A DNA stretch of 64,000 bases from Athripsodes cinereus (lineage: Eukaryota > Arthropoda > Insecta > Trichoptera > Leptoceridae): NCBI GenBank assembly GCA_947579605.1, contig OX388319.1:2046001-2110000 (forward strand), read 5' to 3'. This document shows positions 31,014-40,499 of the stretch, one piece after another. Each line of letters starts with the position of its first letter. Position 1 is the first letter of the stretch. A model generated the notes under the pieces. The model was given only the letters and a program-made list of their open reading frames with translations, was not told the DNA's origin and did no database searches. The position numbers and the translations under genes are program-made.

Positions 31014-31331
31014 ACTTTATTTTTTTCAATAAAACTCTTTAAAAAATATATTTTTTTATTTCTTCTTCTACAACATTATTTTTTTACCAAATTTAACAAC
31101 ATATCCAAAAATTATGAATTTCGGATGAAAAAAAAATTTCAGGATTATCTGGGTTAAGAAAACCGAGGAGTTTTGGAATATTTCAAATTCCTATACCATT
31201 TTCAAGTCAATATTCGCATTCGCATTCGCATTCGCGAATGTCGGCATGAAATATTCGCATTCGCATTCGCATTCGCGAATATCCAAAATCAGACATTCGT
31301 TACATCACTAGTCTATACTATAGGATCTATG

Positions 31332-31368
31332 TAATAAGCTGTATATACTATATACAGCTTATTACTAG
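31332..31368. repeat. Hairpin just outside the hAT element
   Basis: AATAAGCTGTATA, TAC, TATACAGCTTATT: arms of about 13-15 bases with a small loop, starting within 20 bases of the right TSD. Possibly part of the sequence the hAT element entered. Confidence 0.65.
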
Positions 31369-31409
31369 TAAAATGTGGAGATTTTTAGAGGAAAGAAAAT
31401 GACATTTTA

Positions 31410-31444
31410 GCACGTAAGACTAAATGGCTCTCAGGTACAGAATT
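31410..31444 (-). repeat. Right half of the outer inverted-repeat pair
   Basis: GACTAAATGGCTCTCAGGTA plus CAGAATT is the inverted partner of 25,624-25,655. The pair brackets the hAT composite with 90-100 bases on either side. Confidence 0.65.
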
Positions 31445-31568
31445 AATTTCAATGGTTGTGCTATTTAGCAGACAGGGTATTGATACGATCCTAAAAATAT
31501 GCAAGATTGCAAAAGCGTAAAAATATGCAAAGTTGCTAATATGCAAATACTAAGTACGTTAAAATAAG

Positions 31569-31920
31569 GATTTTGGATGTCAGATGGTATGAACATGTTA
31601 CAAATGATGCTGTGCGCCGGCGCACCCAGCAGAGACCTGTAATCTCCGTAATACAAGAGAGACGATGGTCCTGGCTGGGACATGTTTTGAGAATGCCCAA
31701 TGATAGTTGGCCAAAAAGAGCACTGTTCTTCCGTCCGCAGGGGTTCCGTAGGCCCGGGCGTCCCTCTTTCACAATACACCGTTCCTATGACAACGATATC
31801 AGAGCGCAAGGAATGTCGTGGGAAGAGGTGACGCAATTGGCACAGAGACGATCTGAATGGAGGAGGCTGGTTTCTGCCCTGTGCTCCCGAGAGGAGCGTT
31901 GTGGGCGATGATGATGATGA
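31569..31920 (+). mobile_element. 5'-truncated LINE-A with TSD
   Basis: Flanked by TAAAATAAG (31,560-31,568 and 31,921-31,929). Encodes an uninterrupted C-terminal stretch: DVRWYEHVTNDAVRRRTQQR, PVISVIQERRWSWLGHVLRM, PNDSWPKRALFFRPQGFRRP, GRPSFTIHRSYDNDIRAQGM and SWEEVTQLAQRRSEWRRLVS, then a stop and (GAT)n. W-x-W-L-G-H-V-L-R and G-R-P are typical of the C-terminal arm after the thumb in RTE-group LINEs. The open frame and clean TSD suggest a fairly recent insertion, although it cannot move by itself. A second such copy is at 45,409-45,662. Confidence 0.9.
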
Positions 31921-32299
31921 TAAAATAAGAAGAAAATTTTATCGCTGCAACGCCAGATAGAAATATACGGAGAAAATAAATGAATAACTGAAAAAGGAAA
32001 ACGCCCAAGAAAAGAGGCCTTAGGAATATTTCTCATTGTTACTGTAGCTAATAAAATAACCTGAATTCATAATATCGAGAGGGATTTCCGTAGGTTCGTA
32101 TTATTGAGCATCTACTGTGAGAGGTTTCCCTTGTGTTTGATCGTTGCTATTATAGAATGAATAGCTTTGAAAGAACTACAGCGAATTCCCGATAAATCAA
32201 TACTCCGAATGATGAAAAATGTTGAATAAGGAAATATAACCCCTCCTTCACAGCAACTACAAAATTGTTAAAAATCGTTAAAAAATACTTGTAATTTCT

Positions 32300-32720
32300 A
32301 ATCTCAGTTTATAAGGTTATGAATATAAAGAAGGACGAAAATGGAATAAATGCAGTGGAGACGCAATTGATGAGGAGAATGCCTGGTAAAATGGAGTGAG
32401 GAATATTAGAAGAATGAGTGGATATAAGAGTAGTGTTGTGGATAGAATGCGTGTAAACAAGTTGCGATGGTTTGGGCAGGTGAAATGAATGGACCATGAA
32501 AGAATGACGAAAAGGATGTATCTGTCTGAAAGAGGGAGTGCAAAAAAGCGTGGACGTCTGAAAACAACGTGGCTTGGTCATGTGGATCAAATTCTCAAAG
32601 ACGGTCGAAAAATTGTATGAATTTAGAGTAAGCGAAATGGGTATGCAAGAATAGGCCAAGATGAAATTCTATCCTCTCTGCCTACGTCGCTTGAAACTCG
32701 GCGTGAGGGTATAACTACAT
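32300..32720 (+). pseudogene. LINE-D pol C-terminal region, second copy
   Basis: Nucleotide blocks match 18,240-18,660: GAATGAGTGGATATAAGAG, GATAGAATGCGTGTAAACAA, TGCGATGGTTTGGGC, GAATGACGAAAAGGATGTAT and CTGTCTGAAAGAGGGAGTG. It would encode the RWFG(H)V ... ERMTKRMYLSERGS motif, but has a stop after RWFGQVK and several shifts. It ends CTCGGCGTGAGGGTATAAC, the decayed form of the LINE-D/SINE2 3' end. Confidence 0.82.
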
Positions 32721-33365
32721 AGAAAAATAAATCGGTAAAAGTTGATTGACATTTTATAAATAAAATATTTATATTTAATACCCACACTTCCGCTTGACTT
32801 TATTAGCGCCGAGTCGAAATTCAAAAGCTCCCGTTCTCAATACGATTATTTTTCAAGCGAAAACGGTAATTAGCCATAAAGACTTCCTTCATCAAAACCA
32901 AAAAGAACGTAAAGAAAATCATTCGAGTAATTGGGAACATTGTGAACGAAAAGAGAAGAAGCAAAATTTTTGGTATTTAATTCAAGGCATATTTATTTTA
33001 CTACATGAATCGCATTTTTTCGCCATAGTTCTGTATCGCAAGATCCTTATCTTAAATATTTGATTATAATTTTAAAGCTCAATGCATTAATTATTATTGT
33101 AGTGTGCCTCTTATAACAGGGAAAGTATTCCTTTTTTCACGTATGTTCATTTCATATATCTAATATATATTCGTGTGCCATTAAATCCAACCATTAAAAC
33201 AAGTTTCGATTTGCGACGATCTTCCAATCTGGTAACAGCTGATACTAGAGTGACCATTATTTAAATGAACACGATTTCTCACAACCGTATTTGAAATAAA
33301 GTTTATTTTCTAATTCAATTTATAATATGTTTTTGATGGTCTTGTAGAGCTCCACAGGGTATGAG
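32721..33365. other. Unassigned sequence
   Basis: The open frame at 32,794-33,063 (89 codons) has no domain I recognise and is Lys/Ile-rich as expected by chance. No repeat family member identified. Confidence 0.4.
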
Positions 33366-33378
33366 ATGAGGTCAGGGT

Positions 33379-33570
33379 ATGGTCACTTCCAGATTCGCAG
33401 TGTTATATGCCTTGAACGGACTACCAGCGGATCTAAGATACAACCAGCCAACAGCTACATTCAAGAGCAAGTTGAAAACATTACCGTTCAGGAGAAGTCG
33501 TCGATGGTCATATTTAAATCGTCTATATTATTGTCTACAAATTCACGACTGTCATGGGTCACATTGTTAA
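33379..33570 (+). pseudogene. Jockey/CR1-type LINE C-terminal relic
   Basis: Encodes SRFAVLYALNGLPADLRYNQ, PTATFKSKLKTLPFRRSRRW and SYLNRLYY. This matches the extreme C-terminus of CR1/Jockey polyproteins (S-F-x-V-x-A-x-x-x-W-N-x-L-P-x-x-L/I-R ... F-K-x-x-L-K). The conserved Trp is absent here (ALNGLP). Different subfamily from LINE-G. Confidence 0.7.
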
Positions 33571-33584
33571 ATGTGTTACAATAG

Positions 33585-34254
33585 CCATAAGTCAATGTGT
33601 AATTGATAAAATAATTAAGACAACTATTGTAAGATACAAAGATAACAATATAAAAGAAAACACTGTGTAAAAATGTTTCAGGTGTCTTATTTTTAAACAA
33701 GAAAGTTGAATGTGTTAGAATGTGTAACACTTAAATTTACCATATATAAAACCAATTAACTAAAATAGTATTTATCAGTGTTTTCACGACATATTTTATA
33801 CTACATTATGCTCTTAGTTTGCCGTCTACGAGAAAACATAGAACTCATAGACAACATTAAACAAAGATTGTCTGAATAACATTAAAAAAAAAGAATACCT
33901 ATATCTTATTTTAGAAACGTGGTCACCCTGTAAGGGGGGTTGAAATCTCATTAGTGAAACCTCAGATTTTCATCTGCCCTTTGTGTTATTACTATTACTG
34001 TTCACTAACGTCCTCCAGGACAATAATGCCGCCGGTGTAAATGAGGAGTAGGAGGCAGAGAAAAATGTGGAGAGGGAGACAGAGCACAGCAGCAAGGATA
34101 GAACAGACTGAATATTCTTTAGAAAAATATGTCTCATATTAAGTGCATGTAAAGAATCAAATTTTATCTTTTCAATGTTTCTTTGCAAAATATTAACAAA
34201 GTAAAAATTATTTCTTCCATTCATTTAGAATCTGCATCAATTAAGGTAGACTCG
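33585..34254. other. Unassigned sequence
   Basis: No recognisable gene or repeat; probably LINE 3' UTR or unique DNA. Confidence 0.35.
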
Positions 34255-34400
34255 CTTATTTCCCCTTTACGGCGGTGGTTGTGACCTGCCGGCCCGTCAA
34301 GCTTTCTAGTGACTAATTCTAGTTTGAATATGCGGATAAATAGCTAAGACTCCTGAGATATAAGGGTGTGAAGTGGGTCCATCTTCGATGGCGCCAAAAA
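34255..34400 (+). repeat. R1-associated module
   Basis: GCCGGCCCGTCAAGC, TATGCGGATAAATAGCTAAG, ACTCCTGAGATAT and GGGTGTGAAG match, in inverse orientation, 53,535-53,665 (CTCAGGAGTC, CTATTTATCCGCA, ACGGCCGGCCGG). Distinct from, but adjacent to, the main R1 unit. Confidence 0.65.
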
Positions 34401-34489
34401 GTTCATTCAAAACAATTTAAAAAAGTTCATTCATCATTTTGGACTAGCCAGGGATCGAATCATAATCATATATTTTATTTCGATATTAT

Positions 34490-35010
34490 TGACCGAAAGT
34501 TTGACGGGGTGGGATGTCCCCTGGGGAGGAAAGCGTCTCTGTAGCAACTCCGGTAACGGGGACTCTCGGGTTCACCGGTCTAAATACCTAGATGAAGTTT
34601 CTGGACACCTCAACTCAGTTTTTTGCTTCAAAATAAATGTTATTTGTAAATTTTATATGTACTTTTTATTTTAATTCATTATAACCTAGGTTAAGAAAAT
34701 AATTTGTTTGTTTTATTGTTATTGTTTTCTTTTATATAAATAAACATTTATTATTTTGTTTGCTTCTCTCGGCTAGAGGGACATCGAAGGAGTGTAGTCA
34801 AAAGATTCCACACACGGAGTTGTTTTTGGCCGGCCAGCCCTTCAGGCTGCCCACAATGGCACCTTCGGTGTGGACAATACTGGTTATGTGTAGAATTCGG
34901 ATAAATGGAAGTCCTCAGACTTCTGCGGTATCCGGGTGGACGGTGGTGGGTGGGAAGGTACTTGTTGGAAGCCCTTTCAAGATCATAACAGTCTTAAAAT
35001 TATAAACTGT
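34490..35010 (+). repeat. R1 dispersed repeat, long copy
   Basis: About 510 bp, matching 54,410-54,925 on the minus strand. The 5' block (GGGATGTCCCCTGGGGAGG, AACTCCGGTAACGGGGACTC, TCGGGTTCACCGG, GACACCTCAACTC) and the 3' block (CTCTCGGCTAGAGGGACATC, CCGGCCAGCCC, GGATAAATGGAAGTCC) are GC-rich and separated by an AT-rich spacer. Short open frames occur in both blocks, but no domain is recognised. Class unknown; no terminal repeats seen. Confidence 0.8.
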
Positions 35011-35879
35011 TTTTCCTCATTCGTTTCATTCGTTTTTTTGGGAATGCATGATGGAATCCACAATCAGAAGGTTTGCAGCATTTCCGAGTCAATTTGATCA
35101 CTATTTTTTGACAACAAATAGTTGTCGAAGTTTTAGTATATTTCAATTTGTCAGAAAATAAATGAATTCAAAATGTGCCCAAGTTTGAAACAAAATTCAC
35201 TGATTATAATTTAAAATCTACTCGAAGAGCAAGAAGATATCTATGTAATAATTGAGGATATAGAAATGATGAAGACAAAGGTAAAAGAGAAAATAAGAAA
35301 AGGAAAACTACATCCTATAATAATAATAATAAGAAGAAGAACAAGGTGGCGGCGGTGATGGCATAAAACAGCAAACAGAGGGATTTACAGTCAAGACAGC
35401 GAGAATAACAACAACAACATCGGGAACGAGAAAGTTGATTAAGGACGTAATCTTCAACGCGTGATCCAGCTAATAGGATATGAGATTCATGGACGTGATG
35501 CATGAGAAGAGTCTGTTTATAATATGTAACAATATGTGTTGACATATAATAGCATGAATGTGCTAATATACAACGAAAAAACCACATTTCAGGTAGAGAA
35601 TAAAACATAAATTATTTTTTGGTTATTTATTTCTAAAGCTATTCTTATTAGTTTGAGAATAAGTAATTGATATGTACATGCTCAAAGCACATCGAAATGG
35701 AATATTGCTGATAAATTATTTTTCGTTAAAAATATACTTTTCAAAGTAAACAAATAATTATCTGAAATATATCGTTTCGAAGTACAAGTTGCTGCGACTG
35801 ATCTTGAAAGGCAAGATCGAAAATCGAAGATGTGTTGAGAGAATGTGGATTTCCTGACTTCATAATATATACCAGCGTG
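35011..35879. other. Unassigned sequence
   Basis: No gene. Short microsatellite-like AATAATAATAATAAGAAGAAG at 35,319-35,340. Confidence 0.4.
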
Positions 35880-35975
35880 GATAGGAAACCAAAGCATCGA
35901 GGAGCTGTTTCGGGTTGCCAAAGATTCTCACAAGTTATAGTCAATGTCGGGGTGACCCAATAGACACATGAAAAA
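35880..35975 (+). pseudogene. LINE-C 3'-end fragment
   Basis: Encodes SIEELFRVAKDSHKL, then, after a stop and shift, VNVGVTQ. This is the same C-terminus as GVEELFCAVWNKKDFSQVVV at 59,600-59,660. An A-rich tail follows. Confidence 0.65.
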
Positions 35976-36742
35976 TAATAATGTTTTGAAACTTATTTCA
36001 AAATTCTGTAGGTGCAACTTCAAACCAAACACTAACAAGGTTCTAAAAAAAATTGTGAAATATAGGCAAAAAATGATAAAAGGAATCTTTCTTGCAAATT
36101 GTGTTTAATGAACATAAAAGCTGTCCTTCAACAAGCGCACTACAAAGAATATTATATTTTAACTTTATACCATTCCAAATAAACCTAGATAATGCGTACA
36201 TCAGTGTAAGCCTCAATATCTCGGGATATTAATGTAGTACATATAAAATTATCTCATCATATAAATAATATAAAAGAATTAGATTTGTTCTTTGATCATC
36301 CGGAGCAAGATATTCGAATATTCACGAAGCTTTGTTAGCTTCCCATTCGGGGAATTCCCATCATTACACGGCGTATTGAGTATTTGGAATATTAAGGTTT
36401 TATATCGCATCATTGGAAAGCTCTACAACACAAATCCCGTCAACTTTCACCACGAAACGAGCTTTTGAAATAATATTTTACGCTTTTTTAAATATTAGAG
36501 CAGCTAATGAAACTAAAAATTGGAAAATAAAATGTGGATTACTTTGACAATAATAATAAACTATGAGTAAAAATTTTACTCTATGCCTGAAACATAACTC
36601 TGAAACCCTTTAAAGTATGAAAAAATAATAAATAAATTTCAAATGAATCCAAAACAGAAGGAAGACGATGGATTAAAGAGGAGACCTATGCCCAAAATTA
36701 CACCCAAAATGGTTCTAGATAAAGAAGGAAAAAAACTTGTTT
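35976..36742. other. Unassigned AT-rich sequence
   Basis: No recognised family or gene. Confidence 0.4.
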
Positions 36743-37115
36743 TTTTATTTATTTATTTATTCTTAACTGTACATTGATTACAAGCAAATTCACACAAAAA
36801 TACATTTAAAACAAATACAATCATACAATCAATATACAGAGGGCGAGTTTATCGCAGAGGCGCGATTTCTTCCAACTAACCCAATTTCATGTAACTTTCA
36901 CATAAATAAAATCTTAAAAGAAGGAAAGAGGAGGTTAAAAAGGAGAAGAATAGGTAGGAAAGGGACTAGGATACAGATGCCATATTTTGTGTGATAAAGT
37001 GGTCCTTGCCCGCCAGCTTGAAAGCGTGAAGAGTGGGGAGCAACCTTATTCAGGAAGGCAAACTATTCCAACAGCGAGGACCATGAACAGAAAAAGAGTT
37101 TGAAAAAAGTTTGAG
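36743..37115 (-). mobile_element. 5'-truncated LINE-G
   Basis: On the minus strand: SLNSFSVHGPRCWNSLPS, a stop, IRLLPTLHAFKLAGKDHFIT, a second stop, then a 3' UTR with TTGGAAGAAATCGCGCCTCT and an AATAAATAAATAAA tail (plus-strand TTTATTTATTTATTTATT at 36,745). SFSV-x-GP-x-x-WNSLP ... F-K is the C-terminal signature of Jockey/CR1-group LINEs. Two stops; RT and endonuclease absent. Related pieces: 16,300 (plus), 39,470 (minus) and 41,087 (minus). Confidence 0.82.
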
Positions 37116-37269
37116 CTATGAGCTGGTATATCAAAAATATATAGGTACATGTCTGATTTGTTCTATTCATAATGTCATATTTTTAAAGTGAAAACAAACA
37201 TCTTCTGTTTTGTGATAACATTTCTAGATACTGACTTATTAAAAAATGTTATAATTTGATTCCTGTGTA

Positions 37270-37412
37270 TATTTTATTCTTTGTCAATTGTTGCTCTTGT
37301 CTTTCTCTATCTGTGTTGGTAATGAGAATTTTGATTTCTTTTCCGTGTATTGTATTACATGTATAAGGCTCACGCCGTGGATGTATTAATAAATACAGTT
37401 TTCAATACAATT
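37270..37412 (+). repeat. LINE 3' UTR-like fragment
   Basis: TTCTTTGTCAATTGTTGCTC, CTCTATCTGTGTTGG, GGCTCACGCCGTGGATG, TATTAATAAATACAG. It parallels 40,525-40,970 (TTCTTCGCCAGTTGTGG, TGTCTATCTC, GGCTCTGGATGTGTGTATAA). No coding sequence. Confidence 0.45.
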
Positions 37413-38659
37413 TATTTTATAATCTTTGAGGATGGCGTCCTAGTATTGTATTTATGATGAAACACTGATAAAGAAGTTGCATTATAAGATATTATTGGTA
37501 TTAAATTAAAGGCATAACTGGTGTATCTACGACCTCGCATGTATAAATCTCAAGAATATCTTTAGAATAGACTTGCCGATATATCGAGATATTTATTTCT
37601 CCTTAAGTTTGTTGATATTTCGGAAGGTTTATTACATAAAACTGAGAATAATACTATATCTAGTATAATCACGTATGTTCACATACATTATTACATTCGT
37701 ATATCGCATTTCCTGAAACTGTTTCGTAGCATCGTAGAACTACCGACGTCGACGTCCTAGGGGAAATCACTACGACTCGTAGCAACTACACAACTCAGCA
37801 ACTACACACTACGAAATAAAACTATGATCCTGTCAATAAAACATAAATAAAATTGCAAGGCTGGCGTAATTTTAATATTTATTTATATTCTGATTTCATT
37901 TAAACTTGAAAATAATTGTAACCAGTCTAAAACAGCGTTTCTTAACATTTTAAGTGAGCCACACTCCTTTGAATCTGAAAATAAGTCACCGCACTTCATT
38001 AAAAAATGTTTCCGTTTTTTTTTTTAGGTAAAAAAAATATTTTGCAAAATTTACTCGATTTTTGCGTTATAAGATATAATAAAGGTTTTTTTTGTTCTAT
38101 TCAGAGAAACGACATGAGTGGTCATGAAAAAAAACAAACATAAAAAAATTGCAACGCATTGCGATTCGAAAGAAAAAACATAAAACTTAGTAATAAATCG
38201 TGATAAAAAGTGTCAATATAAAAAGGCGAAAAACAATAATAAGTACATCATATTATATTCGGCGTGCATTTATATTACCTTGTTGCGAAGTGGTATGAAT
38301 GACGAAGTATACATTAAAATTCATAGTGTACAAGCACATAAAATATCCCATAAAATGTAAGAACATAAAATTTTATGTAATATTATTATTATTATTGTTG
38401 TCGTATAGTAATCATCACATTTTGAAATATGCTACTGTTCCCTTAACTGTTATTTTGTCATTTGATAACAGCTATTTAACTGTCATAAAACATCGCAACA
38501 TCGTGTTAGTACCCATAATACTGTTGATGCTTGATAAATAAATAAATAAATAAAATACAAGATTCAATCTGAGTTTGGGACTACGTCGATCTGTGTGAAT
38601 AGTCTATGCATGTTATGTTATGTTACATGTTATACATTTTCTTATTTATCTTTTAAGTC
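37413..38659. other. Unassigned; CTACG-rich patch and AAAT tail
   Basis: At 37,725-37,815 a patch rich in GTAG/CTAC/ACG words (TTTCGTAGCATCGTAGAACT, ACGACTCGTAGCAACTACAC) resembles patches at 6.4, 8.15 and 49.5 kb. TTGATAAATAAATAAATAAA at 38,531 looks like a LINE tail. The 80-codon open frame at 38,299-38,541 runs into that tail and has no known domain. Confidence 0.4.
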
Positions 38660-38828
38660 ACAGCGGGAATGGCGGAATTCCTTATCGTTGTCCATGGACA
38701 CTGAAAGTGATCACTGTAGACAGCCTAGAGCCAATTCGTAAGTGTTAGGACGCTTTGCTCACTTTTCTGATTAGATTTTGTACAATTTTACATTGTCTAA
38801 ACAAGATGTTTGATTAGTTTTGTCATTT
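38660..38828 (-). repeat. R2 dispersed repeat
   Basis: Close copy of 12,060-12,242: GGGAATGGCGGAATTC, CGTTGTCCATGGACACTGAA, CAGCCTAGAGCCAATTCGTA, GATTAGATTTTGTACAA. Confidence 0.75.
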
Positions 38829-39469
38829 GAACGGTGTGCCCATATCTGGTAAAACAATAAAAAAAAACTTTTATCTTTTAATTGTTTTTTGCTATCATAC
38901 AAAATGAAATAAGTAAAATAATAAGCTAAATTAAGAACTCTTGACAGAAAAAGTACTTCTTCCTACAAATATTGTTCGCAAAACTATCTTCTGTTAAATG
39001 TGATCTAATATCACAAAGATAACAGTGATTTTCAACGTATGTCATCTCTAACAAACGCACAAGGTAGTTAAAGACAAAAATAAATTATACACGGATAGCA
39101 GCAACAGTAACGGATGTTCTAGGTATGTAACGACAGAGTAACCGGTACCAAAAACAATAAAAGTAACGATTCGTTCATATTTCATGATCAGATGCTGGGG
39201 ATGGAAACCTTTCAGGAATAATATTTCAGTACGACACCTGAAACTTCAGATGAAATGATAATACAACTTAACATGCCATTATAATATGTAACAGTTCACA
39301 GAAAGTCCTAAATTAATTTATGAATCTTGAATTACGAGTGCTGATGCAACGCGACGATGCACATAAACAATGCACAAAACATACAAGAATTAATATTATA
39401 TAAGTGTTCATTCACCAAATCCCAGGAGAATTAGAAAAATGACTTTTTCATTAAAATTTATTAATTTAT

Positions 39470-39597
39470 CAATTCAAATTCTGTACATTGATCATGATAC
39501 AAACAATTTTATATACAAATGCATTCAAATTAAATAATATCAATATACAGAGGGCGAGTTTACCACAGGGCACGATCTCTTTCAACTAACCATTAAA
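39470..39597 (-). repeat. LINE-G 3' UTR fragment
   Basis: CTGTACATTGATCATG, CAATATACAGAGGGCGAGTT and TCTTTCAACTAACCA correspond to 36,770-36,895. It ends against a tRNA-like segment at 39,598. Confidence 0.65.
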
Positions 39598-39676
39598 TTC
39601 ATGTTACCCTGGCCGAGAATCTAACTCGGTACCTAGTGACTCAAAACCAAGAGTTTTACCTTTGCGCCACACTGGT
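39598..39676 (-). repeat. tRNA-like SINE head (SINE4 type)
   Basis: Minus strand: CCAGTGTGGCGCAAAGG (A-box-like), CTCTTGGTTTTGAGTCAC (anticodon-arm-like), CCGAGTTAGATTCTCGG (B-box-like within a T arm that still pairs CCGAG/CTCGG). The same layout, diverged, is at 53,700-53,780. No intact acceptor stem. Confidence 0.5.
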
Positions 39677-39784
39677 GGTCTTAATAATGATTTAATTTAA
39701 ATGTTATGGAATTGATTCTAGGTCAGTCTAAATTTTTCAATTACTTTTCTTAAAATTTTCAACATCTATCTATATTATATACAT

Positions 39785-39832
39785 CACAATAACTGCAATA
39801 CGTGGGGCGACCAGTGAAATAACTACATGTAA
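39785..39832 (-). repeat. SINE2 3'-end fragment
   Basis: ATCACAATAACTGCAATACG, TGGGGCGACCAGTGAAATAA: a weak match to the reverse complement of the SINE2 terminus. Confidence 0.4.
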
Positions 39833-40289
39833 TGACTAAACACAAAAAAACACTCATAGTAACAAAACACTCGGTAGCATACTTTTCCACCGTTGAAAAA
39901 TTATACCGACAACTATTCTTGATTTTTTACGTGATATTTTACGAACTGTCTATACTTATACAGTGTACTCGAAAATTTATTGAAAACAGTTAGAGACCTC
40001 TATTTCGAGTACACAGCGAGGTGTGAATTTATTATCAAAATGTATTATTTCAGTTTGAAAAGAGTATTGAAAGACAAAAAAAAAGTTTTAAAAGTTGTCA
40101 ATATCTGATATATGAAAAAACATTTTCACATCAACACAAGTACCCATAAAATCGAATTAAAAGGCTTTACAATAATGCGAATGTGAAATAACAAAATATT
40201 TATTATTTTTGTAACCTAACGGTTGATTGAATTTAAATATGATATCAATTGAGTACTAACTTTTCCCAAAATACGATGTGCCAGTTGAC

Positions 40290-40345
40290 TAAATTATTAT
40301 TTATTTATTTATTTACTGCTCATTGATTACAAGCAAGATGCCGCA
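40290..40345 (-). repeat. LINE tail fragment
   Basis: ATTATTTATTTATTTATTTA, CTGCTCATTGATTACAAGC matches the LINE-G tail and adjoining 3' UTR at 36,743-36,785 (minus strand of the element). Confidence 0.6.
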
Positions 40346-40499
40346 AGGCAGAAGCGCTCAGCAGTTAGTATTTAGTCATTGTTAATTGATTAAATACAAA
40401 ATTCTATGTGAAAATAAAGTTTTTTTTAAAACATTCTCACTACAATGTTTTGATTTTTCATGACTTTTCTAATTGATTTGTTTCTAATTTTATGATTGT

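Larger units (their letters stand above)
29610..31153 (+). mobile_element. 1.54-kb piggyBac-family element
   Basis: Terminal inverted repeats CCCAGATAAT/ATTATCTGGG are flanked on both sides by TTAA (29,606-29,609 and 31,154-31,157), the piggyBac target and TSD. A 16-base palindrome GTCCTTTTAAAAGGAC occurs three times (29,626, 29,988 and 30,998), like subterminal transposase-binding repeats. Inside are the two ends of a transposase gene, the middle being lost and replaced by an R1 fragment (about 30,283-30,542). It cannot encode a working transposase. Confidence 0.9.
25748..31310. mobile_element. 5.56-kb composite hAT element with 8-bp TSDs
   Basis: Begins TAGTGATGTAACGAAT and ends ATTCGTTACATCACTA, inverted repeats of the hAT type. 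Perfect 8-bp direct repeats GTCTATAC flank it (25,740-25,747 and 31,311-31,318), the length expected for hAT transposases. Subterminal (ATTCGC)n blocks in both ends give a second inverted-repeat layer. No hAT transposase (no DDE/RNase H or C-terminal dimerisation domain) was found inside. The cargo is a broken Jockey/CR1-type LINE (about 26.07-29.5 kb) and a piggyBac element (29,610-31,153). Most likely a short non-autonomous hAT that later received the other elements. Confidence 0.9.

Noticed and set aside
32855..32880. Third hammerhead core at GCGAAAACGG
   Set aside because: No CUGANGA sequence or stem II lies upstream at the right distance.
34760..35005. Host gene coding RGTSKECSQKIPHT-type peptide
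   Set aside because: The same peptide-like frames recur at 30.3 and 54.5 kb with shifts and stops; they are part of repeat R1.
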